Shown here: positions 51,039 to 58,643 of the stretch, piece by piece
Numbering within the stretch: the stretch's first letter is position 1
Layout of the letters: every line of letters starts with the position of its first letter
Source: a methanogenic archaeon ISO4-H5
GTDB lineage: Archaea; Thermoplasmatota; Thermoplasmata; Methanomassiliicoccales; Methanomethylophilaceae
Length of the DNA stretch: 64,000 nt
Assembly: GCA_001560915.1 (NCBI GenBank)
Contig: CP014214.1
Span: 372,001 to 436,000, forward strand
Reading direction: 5' to 3'
Position numbers and translations under genes: made by a program
The notes under the pieces: generated by a model
The model's input: only the letters and a program-made list of their open reading frames with translations
What the model was told of the DNA's origin: nothing
Database searches by the model: none

Positions 51039-52210
51039 CCGCTAAAGCAGGAAAGGACCTCGCCATCAACGGAGACGGTGCAGTCGCTCTCGCATGGAAG
51101 CAGCTGAACCCCGATGTGTGCGCAGCCTACCCTATCACCCCTCAGACCATCATCGTCGAGGACTTCGCAAAGTACGTAGCGAACGGAGAGGTCGACACCG
51201 AGTTCGTCGACGTCGAGTCCGAGCACTCCGCTCTGACCCTCTGTACCACCTCCTCTGCCGCAGGCGCCAGGACCTTCACCGCAACCGCGTCCCAGGGTCT
51301 CGCCTACATGTGGGAGATGCTCCCCATCACCGCCGCCATGAGGGTACCTGTCATGATGGCAGTCGCCAACAGGACCGTCAGCGGACCTATCAACATCAAC
51401 AACGACCACGGTGACGTCATGTCCGCCAGGGACACCGGATGGCTCTCCATCTTCAGCGAGAACGTCCAGGAGGCCTACGACATGAGCATCATCGGTCTCA
51501 AGATCGCCGAGAACCCCGAGGTTCAGCTTCCTGTCCTCGTCAACCTCGACGGTTTCATCCTTACCCACGCTATCGAGAGGATGACTCCCCTGGAGTCCCA
51601 CGTCGTGAAGGAGTTCATCGGCCCCTTCAACCCCGTCCACCCTCTCCTCGATACCGACCACCCCACCACCCACAACCTGATGGACGGTCCCCTCTACTAC
51701 TTCCCCCACAAGTACCAGATGGTCCTTGCGATGGAGAACGCACTCGGAGTCGCCAAGGACGTCTTTGCACAGTTCAAGGAGATCTCCGGCAGGGAGTACC
51801 ACCTCGTCGAGGAATATATGTGCGATGATGCTGAATACGTCGCCATTGTCCTCGGATCCTCCTTCGGAACCATGAAGGAGGCAGTCGACAGGCTCAGGGC
51901 CGAGGGAATGAAGGTCGGAGTCGCCATGCCCCGCGTATACAGGCCGTGGCCAGCCGAGGAACTCGCCAAGCTCGTCAAGGGCAAGAAGGGAGTCCTCGTC
52001 ATGGACAGGCACCTTTCCATCGGATCCTACGGACCCATGTACCCCGAGATCTGCGCCGCAGCCGCACAGAACGGAGCGATCCCTAAGATGTACAACTTCA
52101 TCTACGGACTCGGAGGAGCCGACACCATGGTGTCTGACTTCATGAGCTGCTACAAGATGGTCGAGAGCGGTGTTGCTAAGCCCATCAACTTCGTGGGGGT
52201 GAAGGAATGA
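51035..52210 (+). CDS. porA: Pyruvate:ferredoxin oxidoreductase alpha subunit
   Basis: 391 aa alpha subunit. Typical blocks are AYPITPQTIIVEDFAKYVANGEVDTEFVDVESEHSA, TATASQGLAYMWEMLPITAAMRVPVMM and MARDTGWLS-like SARDTGWLSIFSENVQEAYDM. It contributes to the pyruvate and thiamine diphosphate site with the beta subunit. The start overlaps porD and the stop overlaps porB (both ATGA), so the four subunits are tightly coupled. Confidence 0.94.
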   Translation: MTAKAGKDLAINGDGAVALAWKQLNPDVCAAYPITPQTIIVEDFAKYVANGEVDTEFVDVESEHSALTLCTTSSAAGARTFTATASQGLAYMWEMLPITAAMRVPVMMAVANRTVSGPININNDHGDVMSARDTGWLSIFSENVQEAYDMSIIGLKIAENPEVQLPVLVNLDGFILTHAIERMTPLESHVVKEFIGPFNPVHPLLDTDHPTTHNLMDGPLYYFPHKYQMVLAMENALGVAKDVFAQFKEISGREYHLVEEYMCDDAEYVAIVLGSSFGTMKEAVDRLRAEGMKVGVAMPRVYRPWPAEELAKLVKGKKGVLVMDRHLSIGSYGPMYPEICAAAAQNGAIPKMYNFIYGLGGADTMVSDFMSCYKMVESGVAKPINFVGVKE

Positions 52211-53166
52211 GCGGATTGTCACTCAAGGAACTGAACAACGAGATCCCCGTAAGGCTCGCCAGCGGTCACAGGCTCTGCGCAGGATGTGCGGAGTCTATCA
52301 TCGCCAGGCAGATCCTGATGGGAACCGAGAAGGACGTCGCAGTATCCTGTTCCACCGGATGCTTCGAGGTCTCCACCACCATCTTCCCCTACACCTCCTG
52401 GAAGGTCCCCATGGTCCACACCGCCTTCGGAAACGGAGCAGCAGGTGCAGCCGGACTGGAGACTGCTTACAAGTCTCTCAAGAGGCAGGGCAAGATCGAC
52501 AAGGACATCAAGTTCGTCAACTTCGCCGGAGACGGTGCTACCTACGATATCGGTCTCCAGGCACTTTCCGGAGCCATGGAGAGGGGACACGACATGCTGT
52601 TCGTCTGCTTCAACAACGAGGCATACATGAACACCGGAATCCAGAGGTCCTCCGCAACCGAGAAGGGAGCATCCACCACCACCTCCTGGAACGGTTCCGA
52701 GTCTTACGGAAAGAAGGAGTTCCCCAAGGACATGACTGCTGTCATGGTTGCCCACAACATCCCCTACGTCGCACAGGCCGCACCCCACGCATGGAGGGAC
52801 ATGGTCCAGAAGTCCCAGAAGGCCTTCAACTGCGGAGGTCCTTCCTTCATCAACGCCATCTCCCCTTGCCCCAGGGGTTGGAGGTTCGCATCCAGCGATA
52901 CCATCTCCATCTCCAAGCTGGCAGTCGAGACCTGCGTCTGGCCTCTCTTCGAGGTCGAGAACGGTGAGTACCACCTCTCTCCCGAGTCCCAGAGGATCGC
53001 GGACGGAAAGGCGGAGAAGAAGCCCGTCACCGACTGGTTCGCTTCTCAGGGCAGGTTCAAGCACCTTATGGACGAGCGCTGGTCCGATGTCGTCGAGGAT
53101 ATCCAGATCGAGCTTGACCGCAGGTGGAACAAGCTCATCAAGCTCTCTGACATGTCTTCCGAGTGA
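52207..53166 (+). CDS. porB: Pyruvate:ferredoxin oxidoreductase beta subunit
   Basis: 319 aa thiamine-diphosphate-binding beta subunit. It has CAGCAESIIARQIL (a cysteine pair for the proximal cluster), the ThDP motif FAGDGATYDIGLQALSGAMERGHDMLFVCFNNEAYMNTG, and the downstream SSATEKGASTTT characteristic of PorB. Last gene of porCDAB, followed at 53182-53205 by a stem-loop and T-run. Confidence 0.94.
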   Translation: MSGLSLKELNNEIPVRLASGHRLCAGCAESIIARQILMGTEKDVAVSCSTGCFEVSTTIFPYTSWKVPMVHTAFGNGAAGAAGLETAYKSLKRQGKIDKDIKFVNFAGDGATYDIGLQALSGAMERGHDMLFVCFNNEAYMNTGIQRSSATEKGASTTTSWNGSESYGKKEFPKDMTAVMVAHNIPYVAQAAPHAWRDMVQKSQKAFNCGGPSFINAISPCPRGWRFASSDTISISKLAVETCVWPLFEVENGEYHLSPESQRIADGKAEKKPVTDWFASQGRFKHLMDERWSDVVEDIQIELDRRWNKLIKLSDMSSE

Positions 53167-53181
53167 AACTATAAAAGGGCC

Positions 53182-53205
53182 TGCCGTGGGCCCTAAACCA
53201 CGGCA
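53182..53205 (+). terminator. porCDAB terminator
   Basis: TGCCGTGG / CCACGGCA perfect 8-bp stem with an 8-nt loop, followed by ATTTTTC. Confidence 0.75.
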
Positions 53206-53265
53206 ATTTTTCAACACCTGGGTCTTCGGATAAGACAGGTATTTTCCTGAATCCCTGTGAGTGAT

Positions 53266-54000
53266 TCAGACAGTGAGCGAGTATAGAAGTGCTCCGAATA
53301 CAGCACCCATCAGTGCTGTTGAAGCATTGTTGGTGTACTTCCCGATGTAACCGGGATTCTCCAGGGTAGCACCGAGCACACTATCCATGACGTTGCCGAA
53401 CATTCCTGCTGCGACTACGATGAGGAATCTGATGTCTGGGACAGAGATAGGTTCGGTATTGAAGATGAAGAACCATCCGAGCAATGCGAATGCCAAGGTC
53501 CCGATGAATGCGGTTCCGAACCCGTAAAGGGAGACAGCTCCGTTGGGTCCCGGTTCCACCTGCTTGAAGGTGGTGATCATGTAGGTCTTCTTGGCCCAGA
53601 TCCCGGTCTCGCTGGCGATGGTGTCCGAGGTGGAGACCGCTATCGAGGACAGGAATGCCACCGTCAGCAGGTCAGACGGCCTGAGGAAGAAGACTATCGC
53701 TATGACAACCGGTATGGTGCCGACGCCCAGGAGATTGAGGACGCTGCGCTCTCCTTTCTTTCCTTCCTGAAGGCCGAGTTCCATCTTCTCCTTGAGTTTC
53801 CATTTGGTTGCTATGAATGCCATCACCGGGAACATGAAGAAAGCGAGCACCCACCAGATGTTGGTGCAGAACCCGATGATCTCGGCCTGCGCGAAAGAAG
53901 TGACCGTGGCCCAGACGGTCATTAGGTTCTTCTTGTATGCGAAGAGGGCAAGTGCCAGAGGGAGTAAAATGACGAGGATTGTGTTTATCAGGGGATCCAT
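53266..54000 (-). CDS. DUF92 family membrane protein (VTE6-like prenyl-phosphate kinase family)
   Basis: 244 aa membrane protein with about six helices. The DUF92 signatures SIAVSTSDTIASETGIW and PGPNGAVSLYGFGTAF are present. Plant VTE6, a member of this family, phosphorylates phytyl phosphate; archaeal members may act on isoprenoid phosphates in lipid metabolism, by analogy only. It starts 21 bp after the preceding gene's stop and is likely the last gene of the pyrB-pyrI-UPF0200-small gene unit, with no pathway link obvious. Confidence 0.78.
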   Translation of the reverse strand: MDPLINTILVILLPLALALFAYKKNLMTVWATVTSFAQAEIIGFCTNIWWVLAFFMFPVMAFIATKWKLKEKMELGLQEGKKGERSVLNLLGVGTIPVVIAIVFFLRPSDLLTVAFLSSIAVSTSDTIASETGIWAKKTYMITTFKQVEPGPNGAVSLYGFGTAFIGTLAFALLGWFFIFNTEPISVPDIRFLIVVAAGMFGNVMDSVLGATLENPGYIGKYTNNASTALMGAVFGALLYSLTV

Positions 54001-54021
54001 CCGAGCACCGTCGTTTCCTGT

Positions 54022-54288
54022 TCAGCGTACCTTTTCAAGCAGCTTGGTGGCGTCTGCGATACACTGAGCGCGGTCGGTCTGGGGCAGGTACATGACCTTT
54101 CCCTGAGGGTAAAGCGTGACCTCCTTTCCCTCCCATTCGAAGACGAGGATCATATCGTCCTTCTCTTTGATCTTGCAGCCTTCCTTCTCGAGGATCTCGG
54201 CCGCATGATCGATATCGATATCCATGAGGTCCGCCGAAATGGCCATCAGGGCCTGTCCCCCGCAGAGGCGGGCAGTAGTGAACCTCAT
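54022..54288 (-). CDS. Small conserved-looking protein, 88 aa
   Basis: 88 aa, mixed alpha/beta, no recognised domain. The sequence MRFTTARLCGGQALMAISADLMDIDIDHAAEILEKEG is followed by an alternating beta hairpin (KEKDDMILVFEWEGKEVTLYPQGKVMYLPQ). The ATG at 54288 overlaps the upstream stop (ATGA), so it is translated from the same mRNA as the UPF0200 gene and DUF92 follows 21 bp on. The in-frame stretch upstream of this ATG lies wholly within the UPF0200 gene and is not counted. Confidence 0.7.
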   Translation of the reverse strand: MRFTTARLCGGQALMAISADLMDIDIDHAAEILEKEGCKIKEKDDMILVFEWEGKEVTLYPQGKVMYLPQTDRAQCIADATKLLEKVR

Positions 54289-54818
54289 CTGAGAGACCTC
54301 AGGAGTTCTTCGGACCTGCGGTGGAAATCCTCCAGATCCGACATGTTCACGATCATGTAATCCGATAGTGCCAGCACCTCTCCGACACCCCACGAGAGTT
54401 CTCTCTTGTCCCTCTCGTCGAACTCGTCGGTGTTGTGCGGTGCATCGTCGCGTCCCCTCTTCACGAGCCTCTCATATCTCACTTCGGGGGAGGCATGGAC
54501 GGCAACTATGGAAACGTCTCCGCCAAGCGACCTGAACGATCTGATTTCATCCATGCTGCGGCATCCATCGACGATGAAGAGGGCAATTCCCTTCATCCTG
54601 TCCATGGCGCGTTTGGCCCAGATATCCTTGCCGAAACGTTCCCTTTCCCTGCCGGCGAACTGTCCGACGGAGAGGCCCTCTGCCTCGGCACCGGACTCCG
54701 CATAGGTCTCCCTGACGACGTCGCCCATCCTGACGAACGGGACACCGGCCTTGATCCCTGCGGAGAGGAACTCCTCCTTGCCCGCTCCGGGCATACCGGT
54801 TACGACGATCATCCTCAT
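54285..54818 (-). CDS. UPF0200-type P-loop nucleotide kinase-like protein
   Basis: 177 aa. The N-terminus MRMIVVTGMPGAGKEEFLSAGI is a P-loop with GK followed by Glu-Glu where GK[ST] is usual; PFVRMGDVVRETYAESG and GRERERFGKDIWAKRAM are typical of archaeal UPF0200, related to dephospho-CoA and adenylate kinases. The substrate is unknown. The loss of the Ser/Thr of Walker A is normal for this family in part. It begins five bases after the pyrI stop and is cotranscribed. The ATG at 54818 is chosen; a second ATG two codons on is possible. Confidence 0.8.
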   Translation of the reverse strand: MRMIVVTGMPGAGKEEFLSAGIKAGVPFVRMGDVVRETYAESGAEAEGLSVGQFAGRERERFGKDIWAKRAMDRMKGIALFIVDGCRSMDEIRSFRSLGGDVSIVAVHASPEVRYERLVKRGRDDAPHNTDEFDERDKRELSWGVGEVLALSDYMIVNMSDLEDFHRRSEELLRSLR

Positions 54819-54823
54819 GGGTA

Positions 54824-55303
54824 TCAGATCAGGTTGTCCGAGATGTTCATCAGGATGCGGTCGCAGTAGACGCACCTGAGCTTGGGCGGGCAGCGTTCCT
54901 CGACCAGGAACCTGGGGGAAACGGGCTCGCCTTTGTTGGTGATGCAGTTGGGGTTGCTGCACTTGACGATTCCGGTGACGGACTCGTCGAGTTTCACGTT
55001 GAACTTCTCTGCGATGTAGTAGTCGCGGATGATGGAGATGGTGGCCTGGGGTGCGATCAGGGCAATCTTGCTGACGGTGATGGGGTCCAGTTCCATGTCC
55101 TCCAGCTTGACGATGTCCTTCCATTTCATGCCCGCCTTGTTGGTGGACACGTGGATTCCGATGCTGATACTGGAATCGATGTTGTTCTCGTTGACTCCCA
55201 GGATCTTCAGCACGTTGAGCGACTGACCGTCGGTGATGTGGTCGATGACGGTTCCGTTCCTGATCGGGGGGATTTTGATATCTTCAACTCTGTCTGCGGA
55301 CAT
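54824..55303 (-). CDS. pyrI: Aspartate carbamoyltransferase regulatory subunit
   Basis: 159 aa regulatory chain that binds nucleotide effectors and the catalytic trimer. The N-terminal effector-binding domain (IPPIRNGTVIDHITDGQSLNVLKILG) is followed by the zinc domain with four Cys in CSNPNCITNKGEP and CPPKLRCVYCDRIL. The ATG at 55303 overlaps the pyrB stop as TGATG; a GTG one codon earlier also exists. Gene order pyrB-pyrI is as in many archaea. Confidence 0.95.
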   Translation of the reverse strand: MSADRVEDIKIPPIRNGTVIDHITDGQSLNVLKILGVNENNIDSSISIGIHVSTNKAGMKWKDIVKLEDMELDPITVSKIALIAPQATISIIRDYYIAEKFNVKLDESVTGIVKCSNPNCITNKGEPVSPRFLVEERCPPKLRCVYCDRILMNISDNLI

Positions 55304-56232
55304 CACATTTCACCCCCCATCATGGCGCAGAGGATTGCCATCCTCACGGGGACTCCGTTGAACGCCTGCTGGAAGTATTTCGCATGGGGCGTGTTGTCGA
55401 CCTCGGTGGCAATCTCGTTGACCCTGGGGAGAGGGTGCATGACACTGAGGTCATCTTTTGCCTCTCTCAGGATGGCATTGTCGATCCTGTATGTGCCAGC
55501 GACCTTCTGGTACTCGGAGGGGTCGGGGAATCTCTCCCTCTGGATCCTGGTGACGTAGAGGATATCCGCCTCGGGGATGGCGTCTTCCAGGATCGAGGTC
55601 TTCTTGGGGATGCATCCTTTCGCCTTCAGGTTGTCAACGATGTCCTCGGGCATCTGGAGGCTCTCGGGTGCGACCAGGGTGAGTTTCACTCCGAACATGG
55701 TCAGGGCCTGGGCGAGGGTGTGTACGGTCCTTCCGTACTTCAGGTCGCCGACCAGGGCCACGTTGAGTCCGTCAAGGGTGCCTTTGGCCTGTTTCATGGT
55801 GAAGAGGTCAAGGAGCATCTGGGTGGGATGGGAACCGGCTCCGTCGCCGGCGTTGATGACAGGTTTATCCGAAACATCGGCCGCAAGCCTGGCAGCTCCC
55901 TCGTAGGGATGCCTGAGGACAATGCAGTCACAGTACGCATCCACCATCCTGATGGTGTCCGCCAGGGTCTCTCCCTTGGCAATCGAGGTCATAGACATCT
56001 CGCTGACATCCATGACATGGCATCCCAGCCTGTATGCGGCGCTCTCGAAGGAGAGCTTGGTGCGGGTGGAAGGCTCGAAGAAGAGATTGGCCATGATCTT
56101 GCCGTCCAGGGCGCGTTTGGTCTTCTCCCCTTTTGCGTAAGGAACCATTTCCTTTGAGAGGTCAAGAATGTATTCGATCTGCTCCCTGTTAAGGTCGCGG
56201 ATAGATACCAGGTCCTTGTTTGTGAAATCCAT
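55303..56232 (-). CDS. pyrB: Aspartate carbamoyltransferase catalytic subunit
   Basis: 309 aa enzyme of pyrimidine synthesis joining carbamoyl phosphate and aspartate. The carbamoyl-phosphate motif NLFFEPSTRTKLSFESAAYRLG (about residue 50) and the aspartate-side motifs INAGDGAGSHPTQMLLDLFT and MHPLPRVNEI are present. The ATG at 56232 is chosen because a minus-strand TATA box (CTATAAACG, about 56256-56264) is about 28 bp away, giving a leaderless mRNA; an ATG 15 bases further upstream would start within the promoter. It is the first gene of a likely five-gene unit with pyrI, UPF0200, an 88-aa gene and DUF92. Confidence 0.95.
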   Translation of the reverse strand: MDFTNKDLVSIRDLNREQIEYILDLSKEMVPYAKGEKTKRALDGKIMANLFFEPSTRTKLSFESAAYRLGCHVMDVSEMSMTSIAKGETLADTIRMVDAYCDCIVLRHPYEGAARLAADVSDKPVINAGDGAGSHPTQMLLDLFTMKQAKGTLDGLNVALVGDLKYGRTVHTLAQALTMFGVKLTLVAPESLQMPEDIVDNLKAKGCIPKKTSILEDAIPEADILYVTRIQRERFPDPSEYQKVAGTYRIDNAILREAKDDLSVMHPLPRVNEIATEVDNTPHAKYFQQAFNGVPVRMAILCAMMGGEM

Positions 56233-56326
56233 AATGGAGGAACGCAACCATAGCGTTTATAGATTCACATGCGGGCGTGCGGGCGCACGCACACCCCTTA
56301 TATAATGCAGCCGAATAGACCCGATT
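56233..56326. promoter_or_regulatory. Divergent promoter region pyrB / arcS
   Basis: 94 bp with two TATA-like boxes: minus-strand CTATAAACG (56256-56264) for pyrB and plus-strand CTTATATAATG (about 56296-56306) for arcS, each 25-30 bp before its ATG. No Shine-Dalgarno for either gene. Confidence 0.6.
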
Positions 56327-58015
56327 ATGTTGGACGTCGTGAGCAGGTCTCAACGCGGAAGGATATGCGAGTACAGGAAGGGAGAGGGCCTCCTCAGAAC
56401 TCCTGCGGTTCTCAGGTGCGACGGAGAAGGCGACAGCTGCATCTCCGTCGGAGAGAACGGAAGGGTTGTGCGCATACTCGGTACCGAGATCTCCGTGGAT
56501 CCCGAGATCCTGACGTCCGCCTCGTCCGGTGTTTCCTGTCAGCCCATGACCAAGGACGGCATCGCCGTCCTCAGGCTTCCTGTCACCGGGGAGGAACTCA
56601 TCCCCGATGATGCGGAGGTCGTCGTGATCCCCAACGGTTTCGAGATCAAGACCAACTTCAGGACCATGGTCGATCAGATCATCAAGGTCCGCAGGGCAGC
56701 CGGTTACGGCAGGCTCGTCTGCATCCTCGGAATCGCGGAACCCGCCAATCTGGCACTTCTCGCATACATGGGAATCGACGTGGTCGATGACGGCTACGCC
56801 CGTGCGGCCGGTGTGAACGGATTCTCCCTAATCCCCGAGGGAATGCTCAGCGGAAACGACGACTATTCCGCCGCCAACTGTGCAGAGATGGAGAGGGAAC
56901 TTTCCAAGATCCATACGTTCATTGCAGCCGGCAGGCTCAGGGAGCTCGTCGATCAGAGGTCGTTCTCCTCTGCCGAGGAAGTAGCAGTCCTCAGGCTGTT
57001 CGACGATATCGGTTACGAATATCAGGAGGAGGCATGCACCATCGCCGGAGGCAGGTTCTCCTGCAACACCACTCAGGCTCTCCGCCGCCCCGACGTGGCC
57101 AGATACCAGAAGACCCTGTCGGAGCGCTACGTGCCTCCGGAACACAAGAAGGTCCTCCTTCTGCTGCCCTGTTCCGCTAAGAAACCCTATCATATCTCCA
57201 AGAGCCACAAGCTCTTCTCACAAGCAATACACACGGCACAGCACGACACCCTCGTTCACGAGGTCATCGTCACATCCCCTCTGGGTATTGTGCCCCGCGA
57301 GCTCGACGCATTCTATCCTGCCAACTCCTATGATATACCTGTCACCGGAGAGTGGAAGCCCGAGGAGAAGGAGACCATCCGCAGGATGCTCCGCGAACTC
57401 ATGGAGAAGCACCACTACGAGAAGGTCGTGTGCCACCTCGGCGAGGATGCCGAACTGGTCAGAGAGGTATGTCCCGATATGGTCGAGACCGTAGTCGGAG
57501 ACAACGTATCCCCCAAATCCCTGGAGAATCTCGACAAAGCCCTGAGGGAAGCCACCAAGGGCATGAAACCCTCCAAATGGGACGACGACCGCACCGAATC
57601 CGTGCGTGCAGCACTGTCATTCCAGTTCGGAAATGATGTCGCCAAGGCACTCATCGATGAGAATACGGTCACCATGGGCAAATACCCCTATTGGAAGATC
57701 TTCCGCAACGTGGACGGAAAGAAGGTCCAGCTGGGAATGATGTCCGCCGAGAGGGCCATGTTCTCCCTCACACCCGACGGAGGAGAAATCCTCATGAAGC
57801 TCGGAAGGAACGTGGTGGAAATCACCGACTTCGAGATCAAGGGAAGTCTGTTCGCGGTAGGTGTCGTGAGTGCGGATCACCGTATCCGCATCGGGGACGA
57901 TATCGTCGCTGTCTGCAACGGAAAGGTCAAAGGTGTCGGAGTGGCCGCCATGTCCGGTACCGAGATGGAGCAGATGAAGAGGGGAATCGCTGCCAAAATG
58001 AGGCATTATCATTGA
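56327..58015 (+). CDS. arcS: Archaeosine synthase (tRNA-guanine transglycosylase-like)
   Basis: 562 aa. This is the second archaeal TGT paralogue, which converts preQ0 at tRNA position 15 to archaeosine. The motif PCSAKKPYHISKSHKLF (about residues 280-296) is specific to ArcS. The N-terminal TGT-like barrel lacks the usual TGT catalytic Asp context, and a C-terminal PUA domain (KLGRNVVEITDFEIKGSLFAVGVVSADHRIRIGDDIVAVCNGKVKGVGVA, given in parts here) ends the protein. The ATG at 56327 is about 25 bp after its TATA box (leaderless). The hairpin at 58050-58066 follows. Confidence 0.9.
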   Translation: MLDVVSRSQRGRICEYRKGEGLLRTPAVLRCDGEGDSCISVGENGRVVRILGTEISVDPEILTSASSGVSCQPMTKDGIAVLRLPVTGEELIPDDAEVVVIPNGFEIKTNFRTMVDQIIKVRRAAGYGRLVCILGIAEPANLALLAYMGIDVVDDGYARAAGVNGFSLIPEGMLSGNDDYSAANCAEMERELSKIHTFIAAGRLRELVDQRSFSSAEEVAVLRLFDDIGYEYQEEACTIAGGRFSCNTTQALRRPDVARYQKTLSERYVPPEHKKVLLLLPCSAKKPYHISKSHKLFSQAIHTAQHDTLVHEVIVTSPLGIVPRELDAFYPANSYDIPVTGEWKPEEKETIRRMLRELMEKHHYEKVVCHLGEDAELVREVCPDMVETVVGDNVSPKSLENLDKALREATKGMKPSKWDDDRTESVRAALSFQFGNDVAKALIDENTVTMGKYPYWKIFRNVDGKKVQLGMMSAERAMFSLTPDGGEILMKLGRNVVEITDFEIKGSLFAVGVVSADHRIRIGDDIVAVCNGKVKGVGVAAMSGTEMEQMKRGIAAKMRHYH

Positions 58016-58049
58016 TTTTTGCTCCATAATAGGTGAAATTCTTACTTTC

Positions 58050-58066
58050 GGTCACTTTCGGTGACC
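58050..58066 (+). terminator. arcS transcript-end hairpin
   Basis: GGTCAC / GTGACC stem with a TTTCG loop, followed by CCCCCTGTTTTCTTT, 35 bases after the arcS stop. Confidence 0.6.
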
Positions 58067-58107
58067 TCCCCCTGTTTTCTTTAAATAGGCACAGTTGGAT
58101 TGTCATT

Positions 58108-58205
58108 CAAGAGGAAAAACAGCATCCCCAATCGTGTTCTTCCTTGACCCGTACACTACCATCCAAACATCCATAGTCAGTACGGGTCCCCATCCCCTTT
58201 TTCAG
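58108..58205 (+). ncRNA. Candidate small RNA between arcS and the DUF368 remnant
   Basis: A TATA-like TTTAAATAG (58080-58088) stands alone after the arcS terminator. About 25 bp on, a transcript would run through a region with no gene to a long-stem structure, GACCCGTAC (58146-58154) paired with GTACGGGTC (58180-58188), 9 perfect bp, followed by CCCTTTTT-type T-run (58196-58202). GTTGGAT occurs at 58094-58100, just after the TATA box, as in the operator-like sites. No protein of useful length fits. Boundaries are guesses. Confidence 0.25.
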
Positions 58206-58446
58206 AGGTTCTTGGTCGCGTGCTTGTAGTCCATCTGCATCGAAAGAAGGCTGACTATCAGTCCTGCCGCGAGGCAGACGAGACCGATGAGGAAATCGGT
58301 GACAGTGAATGATTTGATCACGTACCATGCGATGACCGCGATGGATCCGATGGTAAGTCCCAGGATAGCCATCATGGTCACCAGGTGATGATCCTCTAGG
58401 GCTCTGTGGATGACCTTCGAGAATCCGAGTGCTCCTGCGAGCAGTC
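58202..58446 (-). pseudogene. DUF368 gene, C-terminal fragment
   Basis: Minus-strand translation gives LLAGALGFSKVIHRALEDHH and MMAILGLTIGSIAVIAWYVIK to a TGA, the C-terminal part of a DUF368 polytopic membrane protein (proposed undecaprenyl/polyprenyl-phosphate transport family). Its N-terminal part is at 60487-61114, on the other side of the IS element. Removing the IS and one CTAG restores one frame: 628 + 245 = 873 bases, 290 codons plus stop. Confidence 0.9.
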
Positions 58447-58450
58447 CTAG
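58447..58450 (+). repeat. Target-site duplication, left copy (CTAG)
   Basis: CTAG here and at 60487-60490 flank the IS; only one copy is needed to restore the DUF368 reading frame. Confidence 0.9.
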
Positions 58451-58616
58451 AACCTAAGATGACGCAACAAGTAGCACTAGACTTTTGAAACCTTGATTTC
58501 CTAAGAGTTTTCTTAGAGTTTTTCTATCTTTTCTTTTATTTTCGATTGTTTTTCATTGAAAAACAACCAGTATTTTCGAATCGTTCCCAGTTTTCTGCTC
58601 CGATAATTTTTAATTG

Positions 58617-58638
58617 TCTAGTGCTATGTAGCACTAGA
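58617..58638. promoter_or_regulatory. Palindrome of the IS end motif at transposase promoter
   Basis: TCTAGTGCTA-TG-TAGCACTAGA: two inverted copies of the motif found at both IS ends (GTAGCACTAGA, TCTAGTGCTAC), placed between a TATA-like TTTTTAATT (58607-58615) and the ATG (58644). The transposase probably binds here and represses its own gene. Confidence 0.6.
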
Positions 58639-58643
58639 TTGGG

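Noticed and set aside
54289-55124. Longer versions of the 88-aa and UPF0200 genes.
   Set aside because: Added residues are translations of the upstream genes in another frame and are not conserved-looking; overlapping ATGA-type starts fit better.
58447-58470. An in-frame TAG in the DUF368 C-terminal fragment as a pyrrolysine codon.
   Set aside because: It lies within the IS terminal repeat, not in the gene; removing the IS restores the frame without any TAG.
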